A stretch of 64,000 nucleotides of DNA from Paenibacillus sp. FSL M7-0420 (GCF_038002345.1 NZ_JBBOCJ010000001.1:6386001-6450000), one strand, 5' to 3'; numbered from the stretch's first letter, positions 42,367 through 51,622 are shown. The notes: generated by a model not told the origin, from the sequence alone. A program made the numbers and translations.

Positions 42367-45159
42367 TCAGCCGGTATTCCGAAGACCGGCGGCAATACCA
42401 TTGATCGTGAGCAGTACCTCACGAAGCAGCTCAGCGTCATCCCCCTCAGCCTCACGCAACGCGCGAAGCTCGGAGAGGAGCTGAACCTGCAGGTAGCTGA
42501 GCGGATCAACGTACGGATTACGCAGGCGGATCGATTCCTGAATGACCGGAACATTATCCAGAATGTCCTGCTGGCCGGTGATCTGGAGAATCAGCTCGGA
42601 GGTCAGCTTGAACTCAGCCTCGATCTGGCCGAAGATACGCGCACGTGCTTCCTCGTTCTTGCCCATCCCGGCGTATTCCTTGGCGATGACAAGATCCGCC
42701 TTCGCAATAGCCATCTGCAGCGTATCGATCAGGGTCGTGAAGAATGAGAAGTTCGCATACATATGCTGCATGATCTTCATATTCTCTTCCTTGCCCTCAT
42801 AGAAGCTCTGCAGACCGGTTCCGGCGGCATACCATGCTGGAAGCAGATAACGGCTCTGCGTCCAAGCGAATACCCAAGGAATCGCACGCAGGTCCTCGAA
42901 GCGCTCGCTGTTCTTACGCTTCGAAGGGCGTGAGCCGATATTCAGCTCCCCTACCTCCGGCAGCGGGGTTGATTCTTTGAAGTACGTCAGGAAATCCGGA
43001 TCACGGAAGATCAGATCCTGATATTTGTTCAGTGAGACTTCAGAGATACGGGCAATAATCTCATCCCACTTGGCTTCGTACAGATCCGCTTGCGGCGATC
43101 TGGCATGAATAGCAGCCGTAATCAGAGCGGATGTCGCCTGCTCCAGACTGCGGTAAGCAATGCCTTTCATCGAATACCGGGAGGAGATAACCTCGCCCTG
43201 CTCGGTAATCTTAATCCCGCCGCCGATGGTGGAAGCCGGCTGGGCCAGAATGCTCCGGTTGAGCGGCATACCGCCGCGTCCGAGGGCACCGCCGCGTCCA
43301 TGGAAGAATTTCAGCTTAATGCCGAACTCATCGGCAGTCGCTGTGATCTGCTTCAGGGCCACACGCAGTTCCCAGTTCGCTGTAACAACGCCGCCGTCTT
43401 TATTACTGTCGGAATATCCCAGCATGATCTCCTGCAGATCATTCATCGCACGGACCGCATCGCGGTAGATCGGCATGTTCAGCAGCGTACGCATAATCTG
43501 CGGCGCATCATGCAGGTCGTCAATCGTCTCGAACAGCGGCACAGCCTGCAGAGTACAGACTACCGTACCGTCGTTGTCTTTGCGGAACAAGCCGACTTCC
43601 TTGGAGAAGACCATAACCTCCAGAATATCGCTTGCCGCCTCCGCCATACTGATCAGATAGCTTGTAATACACTGCTTGCCGTATTCCTCCTGCGCCTCAT
43701 AGATCGCACGGTATACCGCCAGACACTCCTCTGTCCCTTCACTATAAGACTGGTAAGGGGAAGTCAGCGGACGCGGATCATTCAGCAGCTTCTCCAGCAG
43801 CACAATCTTCTCTTGCTCCGACAGCTTGGAGTAATCCGGTGTAACATTCATCTTGGCCAGAACCTCTGTCATTGCATTCTCATGCTCCTGGCTGTGCTGG
43901 CGGACATCCAGCGTAGAGGTGTGGAAGCCGAACAGCTCCACCTGACGAATCAGCTTCTTAATGTAGGTATCTGCTACATAATCGGCGTAGTGATGCCGCA
44001 GGCTGCGGTCAATCACGTTCAGGTCGTCGATGAATTGCGCCGGGGATGAGTAGCGCTCTGGTGTTCCTTTTTTCTCATCGTCCAGCACATTCTGGGTCTT
44101 GGAGATCATATAGCTAAGCTTAATCCGGTAAGGCTCGTTATCATTACGCCAGGCATCGACCCGGTTAAGATTGATAATATTCCGGTCGGCCTCAATGGAT
44201 TCCAGCAGCTCCGGCGTCACATTCACAATGCTTGTACTAAAGCTCAGGTACTGCATCAGCTCGCGCATAATACGCTGGTATTCACGAATAGCCAGCTTGC
44301 GCTGCAGACGTAGAGTCTGCAAGGTTACCTTCGCCTTCACGGAAGGGTTGCCGTCGCGGTCTCCCCCGATCCATGAACCGAAACGCAGATAGGTCGGCAC
44401 ATGCCAGTTCTGGCCCGGATAATACTTGCTCAGACAGCGCTCAAGCTCCTGATATACATCCGGCAGTACTTCAAAAATCGTCTCATGGAAGTAATACATC
44501 CCGTTACGCACTTCATCCAGTACCGTTGGCTTGCGGTCACGCAGTTCATCGGTCTGCCACAAGGTAATAACCTCATTCAGCAGCTTCTCCCGGAGCTGTT
44601 CGCGTTCGCGGAAGGTTAACGTCGGATTATCCAAGCCCATGACGTCGTCGGAGATCCGTTTGTGGATATCGAGAATCGCACGGCGCATAGCTTCAGTAGG
44701 GTGAGCGGTCATAACCAGCTCGAGCGACATGCCGCTCATGATCTCAAGAACCTCTTCGTGGGAGAAATCCCGTTCGCGAAGCTCCTGAACCGCGCTCTCA
44801 ATCGACCCCGGCTGTACCGTCTCCCCGGCAGAACGTTCATAGTCGCGTTTGCGCCGAATCCGGTGGTTCTGCTCGGCGATGTTCACCAGCTGGAAATAAA
44901 TTGCGAAGGCACGGATCACCTGATGGCGATTCTCCGGGTCCAGTGAGCTAATCAGCTCTTTAAATTCGTTGTGCAGTTCAGGCAAAAACAATGAGCGCAG
45001 CGATTTGCTGGTCTCCCGGATTTTCTCCACAATATCCAGCAGTTCGTTACCGCCTTGGTGTACCAAGACTTCGCCCAGTATGTTCCCCAGGAACCGTACG
45101 TCCCGCCGCAGCAGATTGTTGGAGTTGCTTTTGCTAACGGTAGTCGTAAGTTCGGTCAT
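42367..45159 (-). CDS. ppc: Phosphoenolpyruvate carboxylase
   Basis: The 930-residue enzyme has the catalytic VMTAHPTEAMRR near residue 150, GGDRDGNP near 268, FHGRGGALGRGG near 620 and a C-terminal LRNTG that matches the usual RNTG end. It adds bicarbonate to PEP to form oxaloacetate. Length is normal for the family. It is flanked by repeat-rich DNA and its own terminator, so it is probably monocistronic. The first ten residues are a variable extension. Confidence 0.97.
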   Translation of the reverse strand: MTELTTTVSKSNSNNLLRRDVRFLGNILGEVLVHQGGNELLDIVEKIRETSKSLRSLFLPELHNEFKELISSLDPENRHQVIRAFAIYFQLVNIAEQNHRIRRKRDYERSAGETVQPGSIESAVQELRERDFSHEEVLEIMSGMSLELVMTAHPTEAMRRAILDIHKRISDDVMGLDNPTLTFREREQLREKLLNEVITLWQTDELRDRKPTVLDEVRNGMYYFHETIFEVLPDVYQELERCLSKYYPGQNWHVPTYLRFGSWIGGDRDGNPSVKAKVTLQTLRLQRKLAIREYQRIMRELMQYLSFSTSIVNVTPELLESIEADRNIINLNRVDAWRNDNEPYRIKLSYMISKTQNVLDDEKKGTPERYSSPAQFIDDLNVIDRSLRHHYADYVADTYIKKLIRQVELFGFHTSTLDVRQHSQEHENAMTEVLAKMNVTPDYSKLSEQEKIVLLEKLLNDPRPLTSPYQSYSEGTEECLAVYRAIYEAQEEYGKQCITSYLISMAEAASDILEVMVFSKEVGLFRKDNDGTVVCTLQAVPLFETIDDLHDAPQIMRTLLNMPIYRDAVRAMNDLQEIMLGYSDSNKDGGVVTANWELRVALKQITATADEFGIKLKFFHGRGGALGRGGMPLNRSILAQPASTIGGGIKITEQGEVISSRYSMKGIAYRSLEQATSALITAAIHARSPQADLYEAKWDEIIARISEVSLNKYQDLIFRDPDFLTYFKESTPLPEVGELNIGSRPSKRKNSERFEDLRAIPWVFAWTQSRYLLPAWYAAGTGLQSFYEGKEENMKIMQHMYANFSFFTTLIDTLQMAIAKADLVIAKEYAGMGKNEEARARIFGQIEAEFKLTSELILQITGQQDILDNVPVIQESIRLRNPYVDPLSYLQVQLLSELRALREAEGDDAELLREVLLTINGIAAGLRNTG

Positions 45160-45458
45160 GCTGCTCCCCCCATCCTCTTCCGGATCAATGCTCTTAACAT
45201 TGTCTATTTGAAAAGCTTCCTCATATCATACAATAAAAACGCCCGGAAATCTTCAACTTTATTGCGCGGTAAAGCAGTGCAGTGATTTCGATTATACACC
45301 AAACCGGCCATTTATGCAGTCCCAAAAAATTATGTATTTCTTTCTGGTATATTCTCTCTTTGATATGTGCTGTTTGCAGTGTTCATGTGAAGTTATGTGA
45401 CGTATAACGACAAAAACAGCCAGCTCCGCAGAGCCGGCCGTTCATCACAGGTTAACTT
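45160..45458. other. Intergenic region upstream of ppc, including phage operon terminator
   Basis: About 300 bp. It should hold the minus-strand ppc promoter (no strong match seen). A terminator for the tail operon lies at 45419-45438. No gene seen. Confidence 0.5.
45419..45438 (-). terminator. Terminator of the phage-tail operon
   Basis: GCCGGCTC, a TGCG loop and GAGCTGGC on the minus strand are followed by TGTTTTTG. It lies just after the holin gene, the last gene of the island. Confidence 0.8.
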
Positions 45459-45740
45459 TTATTTCATCGTGTGCCCTGAGCGGTTGTTGAATGCCAATTC
45501 GAATAATCCGGTAGCCGATAACCCGGCCAATCCGCCTGCCCATAGACGCAAGGTCAACTCCAGCTCTGTAAAAGGATACGCCGCCGCTCCAACCAGCAGA
45601 CCGATGCCCAGTCCGATAAAAGGGATGCTGTTACGCGGCAAATGGGTATTATTTTTGATCAGCTGCACCAAGGCAAGAATAAATACGGCCAGGATGGAGG
45701 CAAAAGCCAATACATGGTCCAGCAGTTCGCGGTTCATCAT
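45459..45740 (-). CDS. Phage holin-like membrane protein
   Basis: The 93-residue protein has an N-terminal segment ILAVFILALVQLIK, a second hydrophobic stretch FIGLGIGLLVGAAAYPF and a third near 70, with a charged C-terminus: a small holin-type topology. It overlaps the endolysin gene by 4 bp, the standard lysis-cassette arrangement. It should form membrane lesions that release the endolysin. The exact holin family was not recognised. Confidence 0.8.
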   Translation of the reverse strand: MMNRELLDHVLAFASILAVFILALVQLIKNNTHLPRNSIPFIGLGIGLLVGAAAYPFTELELTLRLWAGGLAGLSATGLFELAFNNRSGHTMK

Positions 45741-46447
45741 GAGATTACTCCTTTCTGCGGGATGGTGGTGATTTCAACGGTGTTGGCAGCCGGATGGTAG
45801 GCAATCTGAGCGCCCAGCGCCTCCGCAATTTTACGTGCAGGAACATAGGTAACCCCATTCTCCAGCCACCCGTCCGCAATCTTCCTGCCATTCACCTGTA
45901 CTGCAACTTTCATCTGAGTCTTCATCACTGGTTCCTCCTTGGGCTTGATCCGTTCAACCACCGCCTCCACGGCCGCAGCCGCAGGCTTTTTCCCCGTCCG
46001 CAACTCCGCCAGACTTAATCCGAAGCTCATCTGCAGATGCGGATAATCCTTGAAGCTAGTCCAGTCGCCGCCCCATTCGAACCCGATGGCCTTCGCGTGC
46101 TGCACCACCTCCAGCCAATCCCGAGTCCCATTCTGATTCCCGTCCCTGCTCATATCCCAGGAGACGCTGGAGCCATCCGGAAGCAGCAGCGCAAAATCCA
46201 CCGCCAGCCCATAATTGTGATAACTGTACCCGCCGCGCGCATTCGTCACGATCGCTCCCGGCCGGGTTCGCCCCTGGGCATAGAGTGCATCCTGTTCGGC
46301 AATCGTCCGCAGACCTTGCGTGATCAGGATAGGCACACCGCAAGCATGAGAGCGTTCAATCAGTGCGGTGGCTGCGGCAAGAACGGCGGGATGAAGTCCT
46401 TTTAACCGGGCAGCAGATTTATTCAGGAGTTGAGTTAGCGTCAGCAT
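45737..46447 (-). CDS. Endolysin: M15-type L-Ala-D-Glu peptidase with C-terminal domain
   Basis: Of 236 residues, the first 155 form a VanY/CwlK-like M15 peptidase: TQGLRTIAEQDALYAQGRT, SYHNYGLAVDFALLLPDG with zinc ligands H and D, and HLQMSFG with the third ligand. The C-terminal part (VQVNGRKIADGWLENGVTYVPARKIAEALGA) resembles the copper-amine-oxidase N-terminal-like domain often attached to Paenibacillus wall proteins. It cleaves peptidoglycan stem peptides to release particles. RBS GGGGAGG precedes the ATG. Confidence 0.88.
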   Translation of the reverse strand: MLTLTQLLNKSAARLKGLHPAVLAAATALIERSHACGVPILITQGLRTIAEQDALYAQGRTRPGAIVTNARGGYSYHNYGLAVDFALLLPDGSSVSWDMSRDGNQNGTRDWLEVVQHAKAIGFEWGGDWTSFKDYPHLQMSFGLSLAELRTGKKPAAAAVEAVVERIKPKEEPVMKTQMKVAVQVNGRKIADGWLENGVTYVPARKIAEALGAQIAYHPAANTVEITTIPQKGVIS

Positions 46448-46811
46448 GCGATTCCTCCCCTTTCCTGATTTCAGAGAGGACCACGAACAGATCCTGGCGT
46501 CTGGTGTACATCAAGAGGGTTAGAATGACTAGCCCTAGGGTCGTTCCCGTCTGGGCAATAGCCCAGGCATCCGATTGCAGCGAGCTTCGTATAGCTTCCG
46601 GGGCGGGAGCAGAGCTGAATCTGATCCAGAAGGCCACCGCCATTTTTACCGTATATGCCCCGAGGAAAAAGAACGCCGCCAGCATAAACAGACTGACCAC
46701 GCGCACCCGGAATCTCCGGCGGAAATACAAAAAAAGCGCAGCCATCAGCAGCAGCGCACAGATAAAGGATATAGAATAGGCCAGTAACAACACAATATCA
46801 ATGCTGCTCAT
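46419..46811 (-). CDS. Membrane protein of the lysis region
   Basis: The 130-residue protein shows three hydrophobic segments: residues 4-28, 38-60 and about 85-105. The C-terminus (RRQDLFVVLSEIRKGEES) is charged. Its stop overlaps the endolysin start by 29 bp and its start overlaps the next small gene by 14 bp. Position suggests a holin partner or lysis regulator; no family recognised. The ATG has GGGGGG six bases upstream. Confidence 0.65.
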   Translation of the reverse strand: MSSIDIVLLLAYSISFICALLLMAALFLYFRRRFRVRVVSLFMLAAFFFLGAYTVKMAVAFWIRFSSAPAPEAIRSSLQSDAWAIAQTGTTLGLVILTLLMYTRRQDLFVVLSEIRKGEESHADANSTPE

Positions 46812-46995
46812 CTTCTGCCCCCCGATCATAGATTAGGAACTCGGCGAACCCGTTGTTCCTGATTTCATCCTGAATGTCCTGAGAGACATTCTTGTACCTG
46901 CGGATAGAGAGCGACACCTTATGTCCTGCCAGCGCCAGCCGCCGCTCTCTGTCCCGGTGCAGGGGCGATAGACGCTTGATCCACGCACTCAGCAC
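46798..46995 (-). CDS. Small hypothetical phage protein
   Basis: A 65-residue basic protein (LSAWIKRLSPLHRDRERRLALAGHKVSLSIRRY) starting at a GTG with AGGGGGG six bases upstream, one base after the stop of the preceding gene. It is tightly packed between two membrane-protein genes. No known domain. Confidence 0.55.
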   Translation of the reverse strand: MLSAWIKRLSPLHRDRERRLALAGHKVSLSIRRYKNVSQDIQDEIRNNGFAEFLIYDRGAEDEQH

Positions 46996-46996
46996 G

Positions 46997-47308
46997 TTAT
47001 CCCCCCCTGTCTTCTTCATTAGTGCTACTGGTGTGGCTGTTTGCGGAATGGTCTATTTTCAAGCGCTGCAAGACTTCAAGCGTGGGTGCCATGAAGTCTG
47101 ACCGCTCTTTGTCGAGGATATTCTGCAGCCTGTCCCGGTCCTCCTCAGCACGCTCCAGCAGTTCACGCGGCACCAGATTCCCCTTCACAATTGACCGCAA
47201 AAGCACAAGCATAATCATGAGCAGAATCAGAGCGATGATATAAGCCAGTCCATACTTATCCGCAAGCGGCAGCAGCTTCTCCAGATTCGCAACATCGTTG
47301 CTGTCCAT
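46997..47308 (-). CDS. Single-pass membrane protein with coiled-coil tail
   Basis: The 103-residue protein has one membrane helix (YIIALILLMIMLVLLRSIV, about residues 20-38), then a charged helical tail (PRELLERAEEDRDRLQNILDKERSDF). It starts at the ATG with GAAGGGAG upstream; the longer frame is not supported. It belongs to the cluster of small membrane proteins next to the lysin and may be a spanin-like or holin-regulating protein. No family recognised. Confidence 0.6.
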   Translation of the reverse strand: MDSNDVANLEKLLPLADKYGLAYIIALILLMIMLVLLRSIVKGNLVPRELLERAEEDRDRLQNILDKERSDFMAPTLEVLQRLKIDHSANSHTSSTNEEDRGG

Positions 47309-47477
47309 TGCTTCACTCCCTTCTGTGTGGTTATTAAAATAGTTATTAAAGTAGTTATATAAGACGCACTTAAGATTTAAACTTGAAGCTTCATCGTCAC
47401 TGCGGTGACATTTGGACTTAGCCCCCGGACGGGTCCGAGGGCAAAATAAAAACGCCCTCAGCGGCGCCTCTGGCAAT

Positions 47478-47609
47478 CTACTCTTCAGTTACAAGGAACG
47501 TAAGTCCGTTCTCCATCAGAATCTGCTTGACCGCAGGCTTCAGCGTAGAGGGGACCTCGCTATACTTCGTCTTCCCCAGCGTGACGCGTTGTGCAAAAAA
47601 CAATGCCAT
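47478..47609 (-). CDS. Small CD1375-like phage protein
   Basis: A 43-residue ORF starts at the ATG at 47607-47609, with AAGGTGGTGAG upstream. It begins MALFFAQRVTLGK, contains VPSTLKPAVKQILMENG and ends TEE. The size, the P-x-x-L-K-P-x-V-K pattern and the place next to the XkdW-like gene match the CD1375/XkdX-type small tail-region proteins. Function unknown. Confidence 0.65.
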   Translation of the reverse strand: MALFFAQRVTLGKTKYSEVPSTLKPAVKQILMENGLTFLVTEE

Positions 47610-47665
47610 TGCTCTCACCACCTTTCTATAATAGAGGTAATGCACAGGTTAGACCCGTTGAACGA

Positions 47666-48139
47666 TTACGTGTAGACTTGCGTGGCCATCTCCGCAATGA
47701 GATCCTCAATGAAATCCGCCCGTTCGCTGAGCGCGTTATTCTGCGCCTTTAGCCACAGATTCTCTTGCTGCAACTGCTCCAGCTCTGTCAGTACCGGCGG
47801 CTTGTTGGCCTCAGCCTCCTGGTACGCTTCCCACGCAGCCTGCAATTCAGCCTCTGTCGGCTGCGGCACCTTCAGCTTCCAGACCGCGATATACGGTCCG
47901 CGCTCCACCAGATCATAATCCTCGCCTTCGGTCAGCAGATTATAGTCGATGCCGTGGCGGTAGTGGACGCCTTCAACGGGTTGTTCGCTAATTTCTGGAA
48001 GCTTGATCTCGTAGCGTACCCGAGCCTTAGTCTCGGCCCCGGGCCGTAGGATAGGTTCAGGGCCGTTGTCCTGGACGATGAAGTCGTGAAGTGAGTTAGC
48101 GTCCGGGTATAGATACATGATTGCTAGTGCTATATTCAT
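47666..48139 (-). CDS. XkdW-like phage tail-region protein
   Basis: The 157-residue protein begins MNIALAIMYLYPDANSLHDFIVQDNG and contains GPYIAVWKLKVPQPTEAELQAAWEAYQEAE, the pattern of PBSX XkdW proteins. The C-terminal third is a predicted coiled coil (LEQLQQENLWLKAQNNALSERADFIEDLI). It lies between the small CD1375-like gene and the large fibre gene. Role in the particle is unknown; it may aid fibre assembly. Confidence 0.75.
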   Translation of the reverse strand: MNIALAIMYLYPDANSLHDFIVQDNGPEPILRPGAETKARVRYEIKLPEISEQPVEGVHYRHGIDYNLLTEGEDYDLVERGPYIAVWKLKVPQPTEAELQAAWEAYQEAEANKPPVLTELEQLQQENLWLKAQNNALSERADFIEDLIAEMATQVYT

Positions 48140-48152
48140 TCGAGCTCCTCCT

Positions 48153-49625
48153 TTACGCTATTTGAATAATATCAAGGTAATTAGTTGCCGAACCTCCTGT
48201 AGTAGTACCGGCATTATAAGGGATGTAAGCATAAATCTCGATATAATCACCTGCAAATAATCTGACTACAGCCGATCCTTGATATCCAGTACTTGCAGTC
48301 CCCGCCGTTTGTGAATAAGTATAATCTTTTGTTCTTGATCCATTTACATAAACCATTATTGTACAAGTTGTGTTAACAGGCGGAGTAGCTAAGTTTACCG
48401 AAGCACTAACAAGATATGCTCCTGTTTTTTTTGCCGTAAACCGACTGCTAGTAACTTCATCGAGATGGTCAAATGATTTATTCTCAAAGGTGATCTTAGT
48501 GAATACTCCAACAGGGATGTTTTGAGAATTTGTCTTATAGTATGAAGCGAAGCTTCTTGAGCCTAACGTATTATCTCCCCATGGGTTGAGCACTCCACCT
48601 GTTGTAAGTGTCCCACCTGCAATACCTTCCATTTGATTTCCAGTTAAAGAGCAGTTGAACTTTGTCACAAAGGAGCCATCATTTGAACCAATCCCAACTG
48701 CATTCCCAGTTCCAGTCGCACCGATTACATCGACAATTGATGCAGCGTTGATATTCACCCCAACAATTCGATTACTGAAAACACCACCATTGATTATTCC
48801 AGAGGAAAAATAGGCCAGAACACCACTGAATGATACCGTAGATGCTACAACTCTAAGGTTATTCAGCCGGAATCCGATGCATCTATTAACTATGAAAGCA
48901 TCCTTACTCACAGTTGTAGCGGTGATGCTCTCTATCGTCACCTGCCCAAAATTGGAGTGTAACTCCATACTACTAAGGGTAACAGTTGCTGGATTGGCAG
49001 GGTTTCCTGTTATGGTTAGACCTCCATTGGGTCCAAAGTTAAATCCTCTAATAACTATGTCCTCTGGATAGTTACCAGAAGCGATATTGATGGCAGCTAC
49101 ATGACTGATAGTTTGGGGAAGTATGTTTATAGCCTTCTGAATCGTCCTAAACGCCCCACCCGCCGTATTCGCAAGCCCCGTATTCCCATCATTTCCATCC
49201 GTCCGGACGTAATAGGTAATATCCGCCGTAGTCTGCTGCGGTGTAGTAGACAGATTCGCTTTGCCATTCCAGGCCGCCTTCTCCGCATCGGTTACGAAGC
49301 GGTTGGACGAGTCCTGGACGATGACCGATGGCGAGTGCGTGGAAGGATGCACATAATTATTAGCCCCCTGCGCCACGCTATCCAGCTTCGATTTGTCCGC
49401 TCCAGCCATCAGCCCGGCAGCAGTCGTGGTCGCAACCGCCGTAGACGCCTTGGCATTCCATGCCGTGCGCTCCGCGGCTGTGATGTGCTTGACCGCATCC
49501 GCGGCGTGATCCTGCGCGGTCTTGACGGCGGTGTCCAGAATATCCATATTGCCGTTCAGGTCGGTGATATCTACAATGTCTGTACCATCGGGCTTTTTCA
49601 GCCCCAGATTACCTGTTGTTTTCAT
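48153..49625 (-). CDS. Tail fibre/receptor-binding protein with beta-helix and C1q-like tip
   Basis: The 490-residue protein starts MKTTGNLGLKKPDGTDIVDI, a common fibre N-terminus. A linker with ITAAERTAWNAKA repeats follows. Residues about 140-360 form short hydrophobic repeats typical of a right-handed beta-helix (GNDGNTGLANTAGGAFRTIQKAIN, then NPATVTLSSMELH). The last 120 residues resemble a C1q/TNF-like trimeric tip (FTAKKTGAYLVSASVNL, GYQGSAVVRLFAGDYIEIYAY). It should bind the target cell surface and set killing range if the particle is a tailocin. The central part is more AT-rich than its neighbours, hinting at module exchange. Confidence 0.8.
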   Translation of the reverse strand: MKTTGNLGLKKPDGTDIVDITDLNGNMDILDTAVKTAQDHAADAVKHITAAERTAWNAKASTAVATTTAAGLMAGADKSKLDSVAQGANNYVHPSTHSPSVIVQDSSNRFVTDAEKAAWNGKANLSTTPQQTTADITYYVRTDGNDGNTGLANTAGGAFRTIQKAINILPQTISHVAAINIASGNYPEDIVIRGFNFGPNGGLTITGNPANPATVTLSSMELHSNFGQVTIESITATTVSKDAFIVNRCIGFRLNNLRVVASTVSFSGVLAYFSSGIINGGVFSNRIVGVNINAASIVDVIGATGTGNAVGIGSNDGSFVTKFNCSLTGNQMEGIAGGTLTTGGVLNPWGDNTLGSRSFASYYKTNSQNIPVGVFTKITFENKSFDHLDEVTSSRFTAKKTGAYLVSASVNLATPPVNTTCTIMVYVNGSRTKDYTYSQTAGTASTGYQGSAVVRLFAGDYIEIYAYIPYNAGTTTGGSATNYLDIIQIA

Positions 49626-49636
49626 CGCTCACACTC

Positions 49637-50248
49637 CTATTCATATACTCTTAGTTCGTTCCAGGTCTTGCCGTGCGCACCGTTCCAGGTGAGGGACTTC
49701 AAGGAGTCCCACCAGGTGTAGCTGTATACGAAGCTATAGTCCAGATGGGCCGGCTTAATCTCTTCCATGATCTGAATCAGCCCCGCCATATTGGCCGGGA
49801 TGCCCAGCGTACCGACGAAGCGTACCTCGAAGCTGTACGCTCCGGGCACCTCCACCACCTCCACATCCCCGCCGGAAAAAGCAGACGCCGTCCGCCGGAT
49901 CATCTCCGGTGTCGTCGTGCCGCTGCCCCGCAGCTTGGCCTTGATCATCTCTCGCCGGGTGGCGTAGGACTTGTTCGTATCCGAGGTCAGTCCCAGCATC
50001 CGCTCCCAGCGGGACAGCCCCCAGGTAGCGGACTCCAGCGTCTTCTGATCGTCACTGTCGGCCATGGCGTAAGCCACTTCACCGCAGGCTCTACCTGCGC
50101 TGGCCTGCACAGCCTCCATCTCAGGCACGCCCTGATAATATTCAGGCAGGTATTTCATCAGATCGGGAACGGTAATCTCCGGCCCCTCCCCTGTCACACC
50201 ATCTGCCGAATATGCCACAACGCCATATATACTGTCTCCATAAGCCAC
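49637..50248 (-). CDS. XkdU/YmfQ-like (DUF2313) baseplate-region protein
   Basis: The 203-residue protein has DLMKYLPEYYQGVPEMEAVQ near the start and WGLSRWERMLGLTSDTNKSYATRREMIKAKLRG in the middle, the DUF2313 pattern of Mu gp48/XkdU-like proteins at the tail tip. It follows baseplate J and short fibre genes. The C-terminus (WWDSLKSLTWNGAHGKTWNEL) is a local extension shared in style with the next protein (GPLTWNQLKGV). Confidence 0.82.
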   Translation of the reverse strand: MAYGDSIYGVVAYSADGVTGEGPEITVPDLMKYLPEYYQGVPEMEAVQASAGRACGEVAYAMADSDDQKTLESATWGLSRWERMLGLTSDTNKSYATRREMIKAKLRGSGTTTPEMIRRTASAFSGGDVEVVEVPGAYSFEVRFVGTLGIPANMAGLIQIMEEIKPAHLDYSFVYSYTWWDSLKSLTWNGAHGKTWNELRVYE

Positions 50249-50250
50249 AG

Positions 50251-50586
50251 CTACACCCCCTTCAGCTGATTCCAGGTCAGCGGACCCTTCGGCATATAAT
50301 CATGGGTATGTGCAGCCGCCGGATAGACCGAAGGCTTACCATCTACACCTGACCAGGGAACCGTATCCGCAGCCTGGGCATAATCGACCTTGCCGTTGTT
50401 ATTCGTGTCGTAGATGCTTTTCAGCATATCACCTGTGCTTTGGCCTGCCGCCAGCAGCATATTGCTGCTGCCGCTGCCGATGAACAGCTTGCCGCTATCT
50501 GTGCAGTAGCCCAGCTCGCCTGCAGCCAGCGTACCCAGCGCACTCTCCAGGCCGCGGCGGATTTGAATCAAAGTCTTCCGTGCCAT
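50251..50586 (-). CDS. Short tail-fibre-like protein
   Basis: The 111-residue protein begins MARKTLIQIRRGLESALGTLAAGELGYCTDSGKLFIGSG, the N-terminal fold of major-tropism-determinant and hyaluronate-lyase-like phage fibres. Its C-terminus has SVYPAAAHTHDYMPKGPLTWNQL. The ATG has AGGAGG eight bases upstream. It resembles the start of the next protein, so the two probably form a duplicated fibre pair. Confidence 0.7.
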   Translation of the reverse strand: MARKTLIQIRRGLESALGTLAAGELGYCTDSGKLFIGSGSSNMLLAAGQSTGDMLKSIYDTNNNGKVDYAQAADTVPWSGVDGKPSVYPAAAHTHDYMPKGPLTWNQLKGV

Positions 50587-50598
50587 GGTCACCGCCTC

Positions 50599-51621
50599 CT
50601 AGAATGTTCCGCCGTCGATAGTGCTTACCGTGAGCTGGTTGCCATTGGCCGAATCGTAGACGATACTTGAGCCGTCAATGTTGACCTCAATCCCCGTCGA
50701 GTTTACTAGAATTCCCTTACCCGGCTTGGCTGCAACACTGGTTGAGCCGACAATGATCCCATTGCCTGCCCCGACGGTCAGCGTGACACTATCCGCCTGC
50801 CCGCCGCCGGTAAGACCATTTCCAGCCGTGATCGTCTGCAGCGCGCCGCCCGTCCGCACCCAGGCGCTCCCGTTCCAGCTGTAGATTTTCTGCTCATCGT
50901 CCACGTAGGCGGTCCATCCTACAGCCGGAACATAATAAGCCCAGCTACCTGCGGCATACTCCGCAATCTGATTGGTTTTACCCGCCCAGGCTCCAGTCGC
51001 TCCAGCCGGGATAATATACCGGTCTGCTTCCACAGGACTTCCTGGCGGAGCCGTCAGATGCTGATCCTTCACCGAAGCCTGCGGCTCAATATTATGCTTG
51101 GCCAGCTCGATTTCGTTTTTGATTTTTTGTGCGGACCACAGATCTGTAATCGTCGAACCGCCATCGTTGATCACCCTATGCTTCGCGGCATCGTTAAGAT
51201 GCGTTGCAATTTCTGCGGCGGTCTTCGAATTCGTGCCGTCCGACACTTTATTGGGATGCCCTGCTGTAAGATCCGCCTTGAGCACCTTGGCATACGTGGA
51301 GCCGTCAGCGATATCGTCCACCGTGCCGCTCACATCTGTTAATTTCTGCGCGTTAACCCGGCGCCAGGCGGTCCCGTCATCGAAATACAAATACCCGTTG
51401 TTACTCCCGCTGCTCACAAGGTACAGACGCCCCACCGAGGCTGCCGCAGGACGCGAAGCTTCGGGACCGGACAAGGCCCGGCCCACCATGGAGTTAGAAG
51501 TACCGTCTCCGATATAGACCTCTTTCGTATCTGTACAGAAGCCCATTTCACCCGCCTTCAGCATCCCGTAAGTGGACAGCTCGGCCCGGGTACCGCGTTT
51601 GACCTGAATAGTCTGTGCCAT
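50599..51621 (-). CDS. Tail-fibre-like protein with Mtd-type N-terminus
   Basis: The 340-residue protein starts MAQTIQVKRGTRAELSTYGMLKAGEMGFCTDTKEVYIGDG, the same fold type as the preceding short fibre, followed by shaft-like repeats (DVSGTVDDIADGSTYAKVLKADLT) and a beta-rich end (VTLTVGAGNGIIVGSTSVAAKPGKGI). The start with AGAGAGGTG upstream is preferred over an in-frame codon 33 bp earlier. It is probably a side fibre or baseplate spike extension. Confidence 0.75.
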   Translation of the reverse strand: MAQTIQVKRGTRAELSTYGMLKAGEMGFCTDTKEVYIGDGTSNSMVGRALSGPEASRPAAASVGRLYLVSSGSNNGYLYFDDGTAWRRVNAQKLTDVSGTVDDIADGSTYAKVLKADLTAGHPNKVSDGTNSKTAAEIATHLNDAAKHRVINDGGSTITDLWSAQKIKNEIELAKHNIEPQASVKDQHLTAPPGSPVEADRYIIPAGATGAWAGKTNQIAEYAAGSWAYYVPAVGWTAYVDDEQKIYSWNGSAWVRTGGALQTITAGNGLTGGGQADSVTLTVGAGNGIIVGSTSVAAKPGKGILVNSTGIEVNIDGSSIVYDSANGNQLTVSTIDGGTF

Positions 51622-51622
51622 A

